Positions 26,632 to 35,011 of a stretch of 64,000 nucleotides of DNA are shown here, in pieces. Each line of letters begins with the position of its first letter. Position 1 is the stretch's first letter. Position numbers and translations under genes: made by a program. The DNA comes from an uncultured Lachnospiraceae bacterium (lineage in GTDB: Bacteria > Bacillota > Clostridia > Lachnospirales > Lachnospiraceae), in the NCBI GenBank assembly GCA_947632555.1, contig CANRPU010000008.1:49917-113916 (forward strand). The letters run 5' to 3'. The notes under the pieces are model-generated. The model was not told the DNA's origin. It made no database searches and was given only the letters and a program-made list of their open reading frames with translations.

Positions 26632-27390
26632 TTATCTTCTGCTTTTCCGGTTTCCGATCAGGTAGCAGCCAGCCACCAGAACGGTAAATCCGTAGCCCAT
26701 GAGCAGATTGGCTCCAAAATCTCCCCATAGGTCATAACGATCCATATAAGAACCCAGATCCAAAAGGACCTCCCCATAAGAAAAACCGCCGAAGTTCTCA
26801 TTTAAGGCTTTTAAAACAGAAAACGCGTAAGCCGCCCATGTGGCCGGAAAGATCACGATCAGACAGAATACCGCGCTGATCACCTTTCCGAAGAAATCCT
26901 CTTTTTTGGTAAAGAGCTTATATCCTAAGAGCGCCAGCACAAAGATCAGCACCGCGATCCAGCCGGATATGAAGCCCAGGCAGCCGATGCCCGTCCAGAC
27001 AAGCCCGCCGACCAGCGCGCCCAGCGCCGCGCCCAGAACGCCCAGCCCTCTCCTGTTGTTTTCGATAACGGGATTTCCCGCCGTATACTGGGTGCCCGCG
27101 TACTGCGCGTTCGGATCGTACTGCGCCTGTCCGCTATAAGGCGTGCTGTACTGGGCAGTATATTGTCCGCTGTACGGGGTGTTATACTGACCGTTATTCG
27201 GGGTGTTATACTGACCGTTGTACTGGGTATTATACTGGCCGTTGTACTGAGTATTATACTGGCCGTTATACTGGGTATTATACTGGCCGCTGTACTGGGA
27301 ATCCGTGTAGGGCGCCGCGGTATAAGGCGCGTTCGTTCCCTGATTCCCGGTATTGTTTCCCTGATTGTTCATCCCCTGGCCGTTATCCAT
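26632..27390 (-). CDS. Membrane protein with Tyr/Gln/Asn-rich repeat domain, function unknown
   Basis: A 252-residue protein. Residues 1-105 are hydrophilic low complexity: repeats of the type GQYNTQYN/GQYNTPYS encoded by about 24-bp imperfect repeats (27163-27300). Residues about 112-250 hold three or four hydrophobic helices (GVLGAALGALVGGLVWTGIG, then GWIAVLIFVLALLGY). I do not recognise a family. GGAGG precedes ATG 27390. It starts 13 bp after the C39-like peptidase gene, so the two are probably cotranscribed, and the disordered N-terminal tail could be a partner or substrate. Confidence 0.8.
   Translation of the reverse strand: MDNGQGMNNQGNNTGNQGTNAPYTAAPYTDSQYSGQYNTQYNGQYNTQYNGQYNTQYNGQYNTPNNGQYNTPYSGQYTAQYSTPYSGQAQYDPNAQYAGTQYTAGNPVIENNRRGLGVLGAALGALVGGLVWTGIGCLGFISGWIAVLIFVLALLGYKLFTKKEDFFGKVISAVFCLIVIFPATWAAYAFSVLKALNENFGGFSYGEVLLDLGSYMDRYDLWGDFGANLLMGYGFTVLVAGCYLIGNRKSRR
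27140..27300. repeat. In-frame imperfect 24-bp repeats encoding QYNGQYNT
   Basis: Units such as CCGTTGTACTGGGTATTATA recur about six times with single-base variation. They encode the Tyr/Gln/Asn repeats of the 26632-27390 protein and stay in frame. Confidence 0.85.
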
Positions 27391-27403
27391 TTTTCCTCCG
27401 CTC

Positions 27404-28075
27404 CTAATCGCATTTGATCTCCAGATATCCCAGAAGCTTGCTCATGTCATACTCTTCCAGCACACCCAGGTTGGGATCGTAAAACTTCCCGTCATAACCT
27501 ACCAGATAGTGGCAGAACCGCCCCATCCTTTCCATCATGATGCAGCATTTGGGCAGTACGCAGTCGGCGCCTTCCGTATAGGTGATGATATCCGTATGGT
27601 CGATCCCGTAATAATTGAGCGCGGAGATCACGCGTCCCATGGTAGCCTGCCACTCCCTGCAGTCCATGACCCTGATCACGTCCGCGATGGTAACGCCGGC
27701 CAGCATGGCCACACAGGTCTGTCCGCAGAGCCCGTCCTCCGGCTGAATGATCACCTGCATACTGTCTATGCGGCGGATGGGATTCTCGAAACTGTAGGGA
27801 CTGTTCTGGTCCATTTTGATCAGGCTGCCATTCACATGCAGCAGCACCTGATGGGCCTTGGAAATATCCACCGAGGCCACATCCTTATCCTCCAGATGTA
27901 TCTCGTAATTTCCTTTTTCCCTGGGCAGGAGTTCGCAGTCGATGATGTTATTGTCCAGGACCAGATCGGCCTGGATCACCTCCCGCTGCTTGCAGACCTC
28001 CCAGATATTAAAGGGAATCTGTATCACATACCCCGGTTCCTTTTTTTCGATCTTTGCGTGAAAAAAATATCTCAT
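27404..28075 (-). CDS. C39-like cysteine peptidase domain protein with N-terminal DUF1905-like domain
   Basis: A 223-residue protein. Residues about 1-90 resemble the DUF1905 pattern (an aromatic-rich start, then VIQIPFNIWEVC and LPREKGNYEIHL). Residues 107-215 look like a papain-fold C39-type domain: Gln111 and Cys117 in QPEDGLCGQTCVAML, His189 in RFCHYLVGYDG, Asp200 in KFYDPNLG. No signal peptide is present. The activity (peptidase or inactive binding domain) is inferred from motifs only. It is followed 13 bp later by the repeat-rich membrane protein. Ribosome binding site GGGAGG is rather far upstream. Confidence 0.72.
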   Translation of the reverse strand: MRYFFHAKIEKKEPGYVIQIPFNIWEVCKQREVIQADLVLDNNIIDCELLPREKGNYEIHLEDKDVASVDISKAHQVLLHVNGSLIKMDQNSPYSFENPIRRIDSMQVIIQPEDGLCGQTCVAMLAGVTIADVIRVMDCREWQATMGRVISALNYYGIDHTDIITYTEGADCVLPKCCIMMERMGRFCHYLVGYDGKFYDPNLGVLEEYDMSKLLGYLEIKCD

Positions 28076-28163
28076 AGTGTGGAAATCCTCCCCTCGTTTT
28101 TATTTCATATTTTAAATTATAACAAATTCCGCGCGGGCATTGCAATCCTTTTACGCTTTCCGT

Positions 28164-29015
28164 TCATGTTTTCTTTTTCCCGACCTGGGACGGCGGATAG
28201 CCGTACCGCTTCTTGAACAGCCTGCTGAAATGGTAGACATCGTCATAGCCCACTCTGGCGGCCACCTCCTGGATACTGCCGGAAAAGCCGGATTCCAGCA
28301 GTTCCATGGCCTTTTCCAGGCGGATGTTTATCAGGTAGCGGATGGGCGTATCCCCCACCTCACTTTTAAAGATCCTGGAGATATAAAAGGGGCTCAGGTA
28401 CATATTGTCCGCGATCCTGTCCAGCGAGATCTTCTCATGATAATGATCCCCGAAATAATCCAGTATCTGCTCCACCACATATTTTCTGTTGACCGATTCA
28501 AAGGAACGCCCTTCCCTGATCTCGGCCGGCCGCAGCTGCGCCTTCAGCACCAGCAGGATCAGCTGCATCATATAGGCCTTCATCATGAAATAGCGCCCTT
28601 CCCAGTCCGCCGACTTCTCCGTTTCCATGGCAGCACACAGGCGGGAGATCTTCTGGCGCAGCTCGCCCTGGGTGTGCAGAATGGGTCCCTCCTCCGGCAC
28701 GGGCAGCGTATTCTCCGCGAATCCCTTTAACCACAGTTCCGAAGCCCCCACAAAAAACTCCGTGGCCTGGGTATCCGGATTCCTGAGCAGTCCCTGATGG
28801 GCCACATGGGGATTGAGAATGAGCAGATCTCCCTCTTCCACATCGTAAAATCTGCCGTCTATCCGGTATCTGCCGCTGCCGGAAAGAATAAACGCCACCT
28901 CCAGGTGGTCATGGGAATGATAGGCTCTTTCGTCCCGTGTCCGCTTTCCCTTCCACGTAAAAAGAAACGCGGGGTTAAATTCCTCTTTAAAAATATTCTC
29001 TACGGCCTCTTGCAT
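28164..29015 (-). CDS. AraC family transcriptional regulator
   Basis: A 283-residue regulator with an N-terminal cupin sensor domain (YHSHDHLEVAFILSGSGRY, then GDLLILNPHVAHQ) typical of sugar-responsive AraC proteins. The C-terminal double helix-turn-helix includes ISLDRIADNMYLSPFYISRI and VAARVGYDDVYHFSRLFK, ending in YGYPPSQVGKKK. ATG 29015 is chosen from a GAAAGGAAAG site and domain start. It is divergent from an ABC exporter pair at 29221. Its ligand and targets are unknown. Confidence 0.92.
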   Translation of the reverse strand: MQEAVENIFKEEFNPAFLFTWKGKRTRDERAYHSHDHLEVAFILSGSGRYRIDGRFYDVEEGDLLILNPHVAHQGLLRNPDTQATEFFVGASELWLKGFAENTLPVPEEGPILHTQGELRQKISRLCAAMETEKSADWEGRYFMMKAYMMQLILLVLKAQLRPAEIREGRSFESVNRKYVVEQILDYFGDHYHEKISLDRIADNMYLSPFYISRIFKSEVGDTPIRYLINIRLEKAMELLESGFSGSIQEVAARVGYDDVYHFSRLFKKRYGYPPSQVGKKKT

Positions 29016-29220
29016 ACTTTCCTTTCTTTCCCCTCTCCCTGCTATCATACCACATCGCCTTTTCTTTTTCCAGAAGCCGCTCCAAATTTTTACCCCGCGC
29101 TCTCCGTTGTGCAAAAAAGTACATGACGGGCGCAAGATATTTCATTTTTCTTTTTTCCCCACTTCTCTATAATCAATAGGAAAGAACCTGCAGACAGAAC
29201 AGTTTTCGGAGGATTTATCC

Positions 29221-30969
29221 ATGACACCAATGAAATGGTTTTTTTCTTTTTTGAAAAAATACCGTAAAATGATCATTCTGGGACTTTTTCTTACCGTTCT
29301 CATCACGGCGCTGAACATTGTCAATCCCTACATTTCCGGTATTATCGTAGATGACGTTATCCGGGACGGCCGGTATGATATCCTGCTTCCCGCCATCGGC
29401 TGCATGCTGGCGGTCATCGTGGTCCGCGGCGTTATGCGCTTTTTTTATCAGTTTGTCTTTGAAACGGCCTCCCAGGGCATCCTTTACGATATGCGGGACG
29501 CCGTTTACCGCAAGCTCCTGCAGGAGGATTTTCACTTCTACAACAAGAAAAGGACCGGTGACCTAATGAGCCGGCAGACCGGTGATATGGACGCCATCCG
29601 CCATTTTGTGGCCTATGTCATCTACTTCACCTTTGAAAACGTGCTGATGTTCCTGTTCGCCCTCACCATGGTCTTTACCGTAAACGTCAAACTCGCGCTC
29701 TGCATGCTGGTGGTGCTGCCCTTTACGGCCCTGACCACTATCCTGCAGTCAAAGGCCATCAAGCCCGCTTTCCAGCGCAACCGCGACTGCTTTTCTTCCC
29801 TGAACGCTTTCGTGCAGGAAAATGTCAGCGGCAACCGGGTGGTCCGCGCCTTTTCCAAAGAGGATTTCGAGATTCAGAAATTCAATCGGGAAAACGATGC
29901 CTACAGAGCCGCCCAGGTGGCCGCCTCCCGGGTCTGGATGCGCTTCGTCCCCATCTTTGAAGTGCTGGCCCACGCCCTGAACATCATCCTGATGGTATAC
30001 GGCGGATACATGGTGATGACCGGCGAGATCTCCCTGGGCGGCCTGGTTACCGTAAACGGTTATCTGTGGATGCTGAATAACCCCCTGCGTATGGCCGGCT
30101 GGCTGGTAAACGATATCGGCAATTTCATCACCTCCGTGGAAAAGATCTACGCCACCTACAGCGAAGAGCCCCATATCCGCACTCCCAAAACCGGCGCTTT
30201 CACCAAACTTCGGGGCGATGTGGAGTTTCGCGGCGTTTCCTACAGGGCGGATGACGAGGATATCGTTACGGACATCAACTTCAAGATCCGGGCAGGCCAG
30301 ACCGTGGGCATTATCGGTTCCACCGGCTCCGGCAAGTCCACCGTCATGAATCTGCTCTGCCGCTTCTACGATACCACTTCCGGCCAGGTGCTGGTGGACG
30401 GCACCGACGTGCGGGATATGGACCTGTATAACCTTCGTGACAATATCGGCATGGCCATGCAGGACGTTTTCCTGTTTTCCGATACCATAGAGGGCAACAT
30501 CGCCTACGGCCGTCCCGACTGCTCCTTTGAAGAAGTCAAAAAAGCGGCCATCATGGCGGACGCCAACCACTTCATCATGGCTATGCCGGAGGGCTACGAT
30601 ACCATCGTGGGAGAAAGGGGCGTAGGCCTTTCAGGCGGCCAGAAACAGCGTATCTCCCTGGCCCGGGCCCTGCTCAAGGATCCCGCTATCCTGATCCTGG
30701 ACGATACCACCTCCGCGGTGGATATGGAAACGGAAAGCTACATACAGAAACAGCTTAAGACCATAGAAAAAGACTGCACCATCTTCATCATCGCCTACCG
30801 CATCTCTTCCATTAAGGATGCGGACATCATCCTTGTCATGGACAAGGGGCGCATCATTGAACAGGGGACCCACGAGGAACTGGTCCGCAGAGGCGGCTAC
30901 TACGCCACCGCGTTCCGTAACCAATACGGGGAGATCCCTGAAGAGATCCTGCAGAAAGGAGGCAGATAA
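29221..30969 (+). CDS. ABC exporter subunit 1, degenerate ATP site
   Basis: A 582-residue half-transporter: six transmembrane helices (about residues 15-310) and a C-terminal ATPase. Walker A is GSTGSGKST and the signature is GVGLSGGQKQ. Two catalytic residues are replaced: the Glu after Walker B is Asp (LILDDTTSAVD) and the H-loop His is Tyr (IIAYRISSI). This pattern is typical of the non-hydrolysing half of heterodimeric exporters. The next gene starts 1 bp after its stop. The cargo (drug, peptide or lipid) is unknown. Confidence 0.93.
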   Translation: MTPMKWFFSFLKKYRKMIILGLFLTVLITALNIVNPYISGIIVDDVIRDGRYDILLPAIGCMLAVIVVRGVMRFFYQFVFETASQGILYDMRDAVYRKLLQEDFHFYNKKRTGDLMSRQTGDMDAIRHFVAYVIYFTFENVLMFLFALTMVFTVNVKLALCMLVVLPFTALTTILQSKAIKPAFQRNRDCFSSLNAFVQENVSGNRVVRAFSKEDFEIQKFNRENDAYRAAQVAASRVWMRFVPIFEVLAHALNIILMVYGGYMVMTGEISLGGLVTVNGYLWMLNNPLRMAGWLVNDIGNFITSVEKIYATYSEEPHIRTPKTGAFTKLRGDVEFRGVSYRADDEDIVTDINFKIRAGQTVGIIGSTGSGKSTVMNLLCRFYDTTSGQVLVDGTDVRDMDLYNLRDNIGMAMQDVFLFSDTIEGNIAYGRPDCSFEEVKKAAIMADANHFIMAMPEGYDTIVGERGVGLSGGQKQRISLARALLKDPAILILDDTTSAVDMETESYIQKQLKTIEKDCTIFIIAYRISSIKDADIILVMDKGRIIEQGTHEELVRRGGYYATAFRNQYGEIPEEILQKGGR

Positions 30970-30970
30970 C

Positions 30971-32761
30971 ATGGCAAGAAACCGATATGACGTAGACGAG
31001 ATACTGGAGGACAGTTTTGATATCAGCCAGCTGAAACGCCTCGCCGGATATATTACCCCCTACCGTAAGCGGATGGGCATCGTGGTGGCGCTGATGCTCT
31101 CTTCCTCCGCCCTGACCATGCTGATCCCCATCTTCTTCCAGCGCATCATGGACCAGGTCATTCCTTCCGGAAACGTGCGGGACCTCTGGTTTTACGGCGG
31201 CCTGACTCTCCTGATCGCGCTCTACTCGGCGCTGGCGCTGCGCATGAAGATCAAGCACATGAGCGTGATCGGCCAGAATATCGTCCACGACCTGAGAAGC
31301 GATATTTTCGGCCATCTCCAGGAGCTGCCGTTTTCCTACTACGATGACAGGCCGCACGGCAAGATACAGGTACGGGTGGTCAACTATGTCAACAGCCTGA
31401 GCGACCTGCTGAGCAACGGTATCATCAATACCTTTACGGACCTCTGCAACCTGATCTTCATTCTGATCTTCATGTTCATCGAAGACACGCGGCTCACCCT
31501 GGTGTGCCTCTGCGGCCTGCCGCTCCTGGCGGTGGTCATCGTGTTCATCAAAAGAAGGCAGCGCAGGGCATGGCAGATCCAGAGCAATAAGCAGTCCAAC
31601 CTCAACGCCTATATCGCGGAAAGCATAAACGGCATTCGGGTCACCCAGTCCTTTGTTCGGGAACGGGAAAACACGGGTATTTTCAATAAACTGAGCCAGA
31701 GTTACCGCTCCGCCTGGATGCGGGCGGTCAAATTCAATTTTACCATGGGTCCCTGCGTAGACGTTATCTCCATTGTGACCACTTCCTTTATTTATGTGCT
31801 GGGTATCCGCTGGATCCTGGCTCCCGACGCCACGCTGACCACCGGCGTGCTGATCGCCTTTACCGCGTATATCAGCCGCTTCTGGCAGCCCATCAACACC
31901 CTGGCCGGCTTTTACAATTCGCTGCTGACGGCGATCTCCTATCTGGAGCGTATTTTTGAAACCATTGACGAGCCGGTGCTGGTCCGGGACGCGCCGGACG
32001 CGAAAGAAATGCCCCCCATTTCGGGCGAAGTGGTTTTCGACAATGTATCCTTCAGCTACGAAGAGGGACATAAGATCCTGGAAAATATTCATTTTACCGT
32101 ACATCAGGGAGAAACTTACGCCATTGTAGGTCCTACCGGAGCGGGAAAGACCACCATAGTCAACCTTATCAGCCGTTTTTACAATGTGGACAGCGGCCGT
32201 ATCCTGATCGACGGAGTGGATATCTCCACGGTAACGCTGAAATCCCTGCGTTCCCAGATGGGGATCATGATGCAGGATTCCTTTATCTTTTCCGGCACCA
32301 TTATGGACAATATCCGCTATGGCAATATGGAAGCCACGGACGAAGAAGTGATCGCCGCGGCGAAGACCGTATGCGCCCATGACTTTATCGTCCAGATGGA
32401 AAACGGCTACCTGACCGAAGTCAACGAAAGAGGGAGCCGCCTCTCGGCGGGACAGCGCCAGCTCATTTCCTTTGCCAGAGCCCTTCTGGCCAATCCCCGG
32501 ATACTGATACTGGACGAAGCGACCTCCAGTATTGATACGGAAACGGAAATCCTGCTGCAGCGCGGACTGAACAGGCTGCTGGAGGGACGCACTTCCTTCA
32601 TCATCGCCCACCGCCTTTCCACCATCAAGAACGCGGACTGCATCATGTACGTGGACAAGGGCGCCATTCTGGAGAGCGGCAGCCATGACGAGCTCCTGCG
32701 GCAGAAGGGCGAGTACTACCGCCTCTATATGTCCCAGTATGATTTCCTGAAAGCGGAATAG
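30971..32761 (+). CDS. ABC exporter subunit 2, consensus ATP site
   Basis: A 596-residue half-transporter pairing with the preceding gene. Six helices are followed by an ATPase with Walker A GPTGAGKTT, signature RLSAGQRQ, Walker B LILDEATSSID with the catalytic Glu, and an intact H-loop IIAHRLSTI. I chose ATG 30971, preceded by AGGAGG inside the end of subunit 1; the frame is open further upstream as overlap. Its stop is 1 bp from the convergent mgtE stop, so no separate terminator fits between them. Confidence 0.94.
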   Translation: MARNRYDVDEILEDSFDISQLKRLAGYITPYRKRMGIVVALMLSSSALTMLIPIFFQRIMDQVIPSGNVRDLWFYGGLTLLIALYSALALRMKIKHMSVIGQNIVHDLRSDIFGHLQELPFSYYDDRPHGKIQVRVVNYVNSLSDLLSNGIINTFTDLCNLIFILIFMFIEDTRLTLVCLCGLPLLAVVIVFIKRRQRRAWQIQSNKQSNLNAYIAESINGIRVTQSFVRERENTGIFNKLSQSYRSAWMRAVKFNFTMGPCVDVISIVTTSFIYVLGIRWILAPDATLTTGVLIAFTAYISRFWQPINTLAGFYNSLLTAISYLERIFETIDEPVLVRDAPDAKEMPPISGEVVFDNVSFSYEEGHKILENIHFTVHQGETYAIVGPTGAGKTTIVNLISRFYNVDSGRILIDGVDISTVTLKSLRSQMGIMMQDSFIFSGTIMDNIRYGNMEATDEEVIAAAKTVCAHDFIVQMENGYLTEVNERGSRLSAGQRQLISFARALLANPRILILDEATSSIDTETEILLQRGLNRLLEGRTSFIIAHRLSTIKNADCIMYVDKGAILESGSHDELLRQKGEYYRLYMSQYDFLKAE

Positions 32762-32762
32762 C

Positions 32763-34118
32763 CTAAAGCCCCAGGATCGCCGTCGCGAAGCGGAAATAAA
32801 CCAGCAGGGACAGAGCATCCACCAGCGTGGTGATGAAAGGGCTGGCCATCACTGCCGGATCAAAGCCCAGCCGCTTCGCCAGCACCGGCAGCGTACAGCC
32901 AATGAGCTTGGCGATCAGCACGGCAGCCACCAGCGTCACGCAGACTACGGCGGCTATGGCTATGTCCACCCGGTCAAACAGCATAAGTTTGGCGAAATTG
33001 GCGGCTGCCAGCGTGATCCCGCACAGAAGGGCCACCCGGGTTTCCTTCCAGATCAGCCGCAGCGTATCCCGGTAGGTGATCTCTCCCAGGGAAATACCGC
33101 GGATCACCGTTACGCTGGCCTGCCCTCCCGCGTTTCCGCCAGTGTCCATCAGCATGGGGATGAACATGGTAAGCGCCGTGCAGACACTTAGGGCGTCCTC
33201 GAAATGACGCAGGATCTGTCCGGTGAAAGTGGCGGAGATCATCAGCAGCAAAAGCCACGGGATCCTCTTTTTGTATGTTTCCAATACCCCCGTTCTCATG
33301 TATGGCTTGTCCGAAGGCACGATCGCGGCCATCTTCTCAATATCCTCGGTGGCCTCTTCTTCCAGAATATCCACGATATCGTCTACCGTGATGATCCCCA
33401 CCAGCCGGTTCTCATTGTCCACCACGGGCATGGAAGTAAAGTCATACTTTTTAAACTGGGCCGCCGCCTCCTCCTGGTCCATCAGGGTATGGAGGGAAAT
33501 CACATTTTCATGCATGATATCCCCGATGATCTCATCCGGCTGGCTCAAAAGCAGATACCGTAACGCCACCGTTCCCAGAAGATGCCTCTGGGCATCCAGC
33601 ACATAACAGATATTGATGGTTTCGGAATCCAGCCCCACCTTGCGGATGCGGGCAATGGCTTCCTCCACGGTCAGGTTCTCTTTCAGATCCACATATTCCA
33701 CCGTCATGATGCTGCCGGCGGAATCTTCCGGATAGCGCAGCAGGTGATTGATATCCCGCCTGGTTTCGGGGCTGGCGTTGGCCAGGATCTTTTTTACGAT
33801 ATTGGCCGGCATCTCCTCCAGAAGGTCCGTCGCGTCATCCGCCATCAGATTGTCGATGATCCCCGCCGCGTCCTTTTCGGACAGGGAGGTGATGATCAGC
33901 TGCTGATGGTCCACTTCCAGATAGGAGAACACGTCCGCCGCCAGATCCTTGGGCAGGATCCTGAAAATTTTCAGCATATCCGCCTCTTCCAGCTGTTCCA
34001 GCAGTCCGGCCACATCCGCCTCGTTCATTTCCGCCAGTTTCTGGCGCAGGGTGGTATACTGCCGCGTGGACAGCAGCTCTTTCATCTCTTCTTTCATTTC
34101 CTCTTTGATCTCTTCCAT
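32763..34118 (-). CDS. mgtE: Magnesium transporter MgtE
   Basis: A 451-residue Mg2+ channel/transporter. The cytosolic N-terminal superhelical domain (LPKDLAADVFSYLE) and two CBS domains (about residues 130-255, including IMTVEYVDLKENLTVEEAI) form the Mg2+-sensing gate. Five membrane helices follow with the conserved pore segment MFIPMLMDTGGNAGGQASV. Length is normal. AAGGAG precedes ATG. It is downstream of the YigZ gene (52 bp) and convergent with the ABC exporter. Confidence 0.96.
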   Translation of the reverse strand: MEEIKEEMKEEMKELLSTRQYTTLRQKLAEMNEADVAGLLEQLEEADMLKIFRILPKDLAADVFSYLEVDHQQLIITSLSEKDAAGIIDNLMADDATDLLEEMPANIVKKILANASPETRRDINHLLRYPEDSAGSIMTVEYVDLKENLTVEEAIARIRKVGLDSETINICYVLDAQRHLLGTVALRYLLLSQPDEIIGDIMHENVISLHTLMDQEEAAAQFKKYDFTSMPVVDNENRLVGIITVDDIVDILEEEATEDIEKMAAIVPSDKPYMRTGVLETYKKRIPWLLLLMISATFTGQILRHFEDALSVCTALTMFIPMLMDTGGNAGGQASVTVIRGISLGEITYRDTLRLIWKETRVALLCGITLAAANFAKLMLFDRVDIAIAAVVCVTLVAAVLIAKLIGCTLPVLAKRLGFDPAVMASPFITTLVDALSLLVYFRFATAILGL

Positions 34119-34170
34119 CCCTGACTCCTTTCCCGCGCGGATATCCTACGGCAAAGTCCCGCTTTGCCGC

Positions 34171-34830
34171 TTAACCTCTTCCGGCTCCGGTTTCCGCGAT
34201 ATACTCTATTTCCTCCAGGATCGTCACGCCGGCCCTGCCGGCCGTGGCTTCCGTGATCTCCTTTTCCAGCGCTTCCTTCTGTTCCAGAGGCACAGGCAGC
34301 GTCAGCGTTACCTTTTCGGCATACAGGCTCTCCAGCGGCCGGATCCCCCTTTCCTCCAGAAGACGCAGGATCCGGCCGATCCCTGTATAATCCGTTTCCA
34401 CGGACATTCTGACACCGGCCAGCACCGTTCCCAGCCGGCAGGCGGCCAGTCCCGCCTTCACCGCTCCGGCATACGCCCTCGCCAGGCCTCCCGTTCCCAG
34501 GAGCGTGCCGCCGAAATAGCGGGTAACCACTACCGCCACGTCCCGCAGCCGCTCTCCCAGCAGCACTTCCAGCATAGGACGCCCCGCGGTGCCGGAGGGT
34601 TCCCCGTCATCGCTGCTGCGCGTCCACTCTCCCCGTTTTCCCAAGACAACCGCGGAACAGTTGTGGGAGGCGTCCCAGTATTTCTTTTTCATGGCTTCCG
34701 TAAAGGCGGCCGCTTCTTCCTCGCTCTCCACTCGTTTTACCGTAGCGATAAAACGGGATTTCTTTTCCGTGATCTCTCCCGTTCCTTCTTCCAGCACCAC
34801 CCTGCGGGGTTCTTCCGCCGTTCTGTCCAA
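34171..34830 (-). CDS. YigZ/IMPACT family protein
   Basis: A 219-residue protein of the conserved YigZ/IMPACT family (UPF0029 N-terminal and DUF1949 C-terminal domains). Signatures are KKSRFIATVKRV, the WDASHNCSAVVLG segment, SDDGEPSGTAGRPMLEVL and VTRYFGGTLLGTGGL. The biochemical role in bacteria is not settled; eukaryotic IMPACT regulates translation. TTG start at 34830 with AAGGAGG seven bases before. It precedes mgtE on the same strand. Confidence 0.92.
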   Translation of the reverse strand: MDRTAEEPRRVVLEEGTGEITEKKSRFIATVKRVESEEEAAAFTEAMKKKYWDASHNCSAVVLGKRGEWTRSSDDGEPSGTAGRPMLEVLLGERLRDVAVVVTRYFGGTLLGTGGLARAYAGAVKAGLAACRLGTVLAGVRMSVETDYTGIGRILRLLEERGIRPLESLYAEKVTLTLPVPLEQKEALEKEITEATAGRAGVTILEEIEYIAETGAGRG

Positions 34831-34941
34831 TCCAGTTCCTCCTTGGGGATTCGTCCTGCCATTAAGTATAGCATAAATGACAGATTTTTGGTGAATAATT
34901 CTTCATAAAGAAAAGAAAAATAGTATTTTTTCCCAAAAACC

Positions 34942-34970
34942 TTTATTTACCTGTCCGATTTTGGTATAAT
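34942..34970 (+). promoter_or_regulatory. Promoter of the class A PBP gene
   Basis: Plus-strand TTTATT (34942-34947), a 17-bp spacer and perfect TATAAT (34965-34970), 42 bp before the PBP start. The -35 is weak. Confidence 0.55.
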
Positions 34971-35011
34971 AAGCCACGGAGAACTCTCCGCGTAAGAAAG
35001 GTGATCAAGCT

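Noticed and set aside
27140..27300. CRISPR-like array of short repeats
   Set aside because: The repeats are adjacent, have no unique spacers, and stay in frame within a coding sequence with a good ribosome binding site.
30854..32818. 654-codon minus-strand ORF opposite the second ABC subunit
   Set aside because: It is the complement of a clear ABC exporter with all motifs, rich in His/Asp/Gly as expected for a shadow frame.
34831..34960. Minus-strand promoter for the YigZ gene
   Set aside because: A TATACT is present, but the best -35 has 19-bp spacing and poor sequence, so I did not list it.
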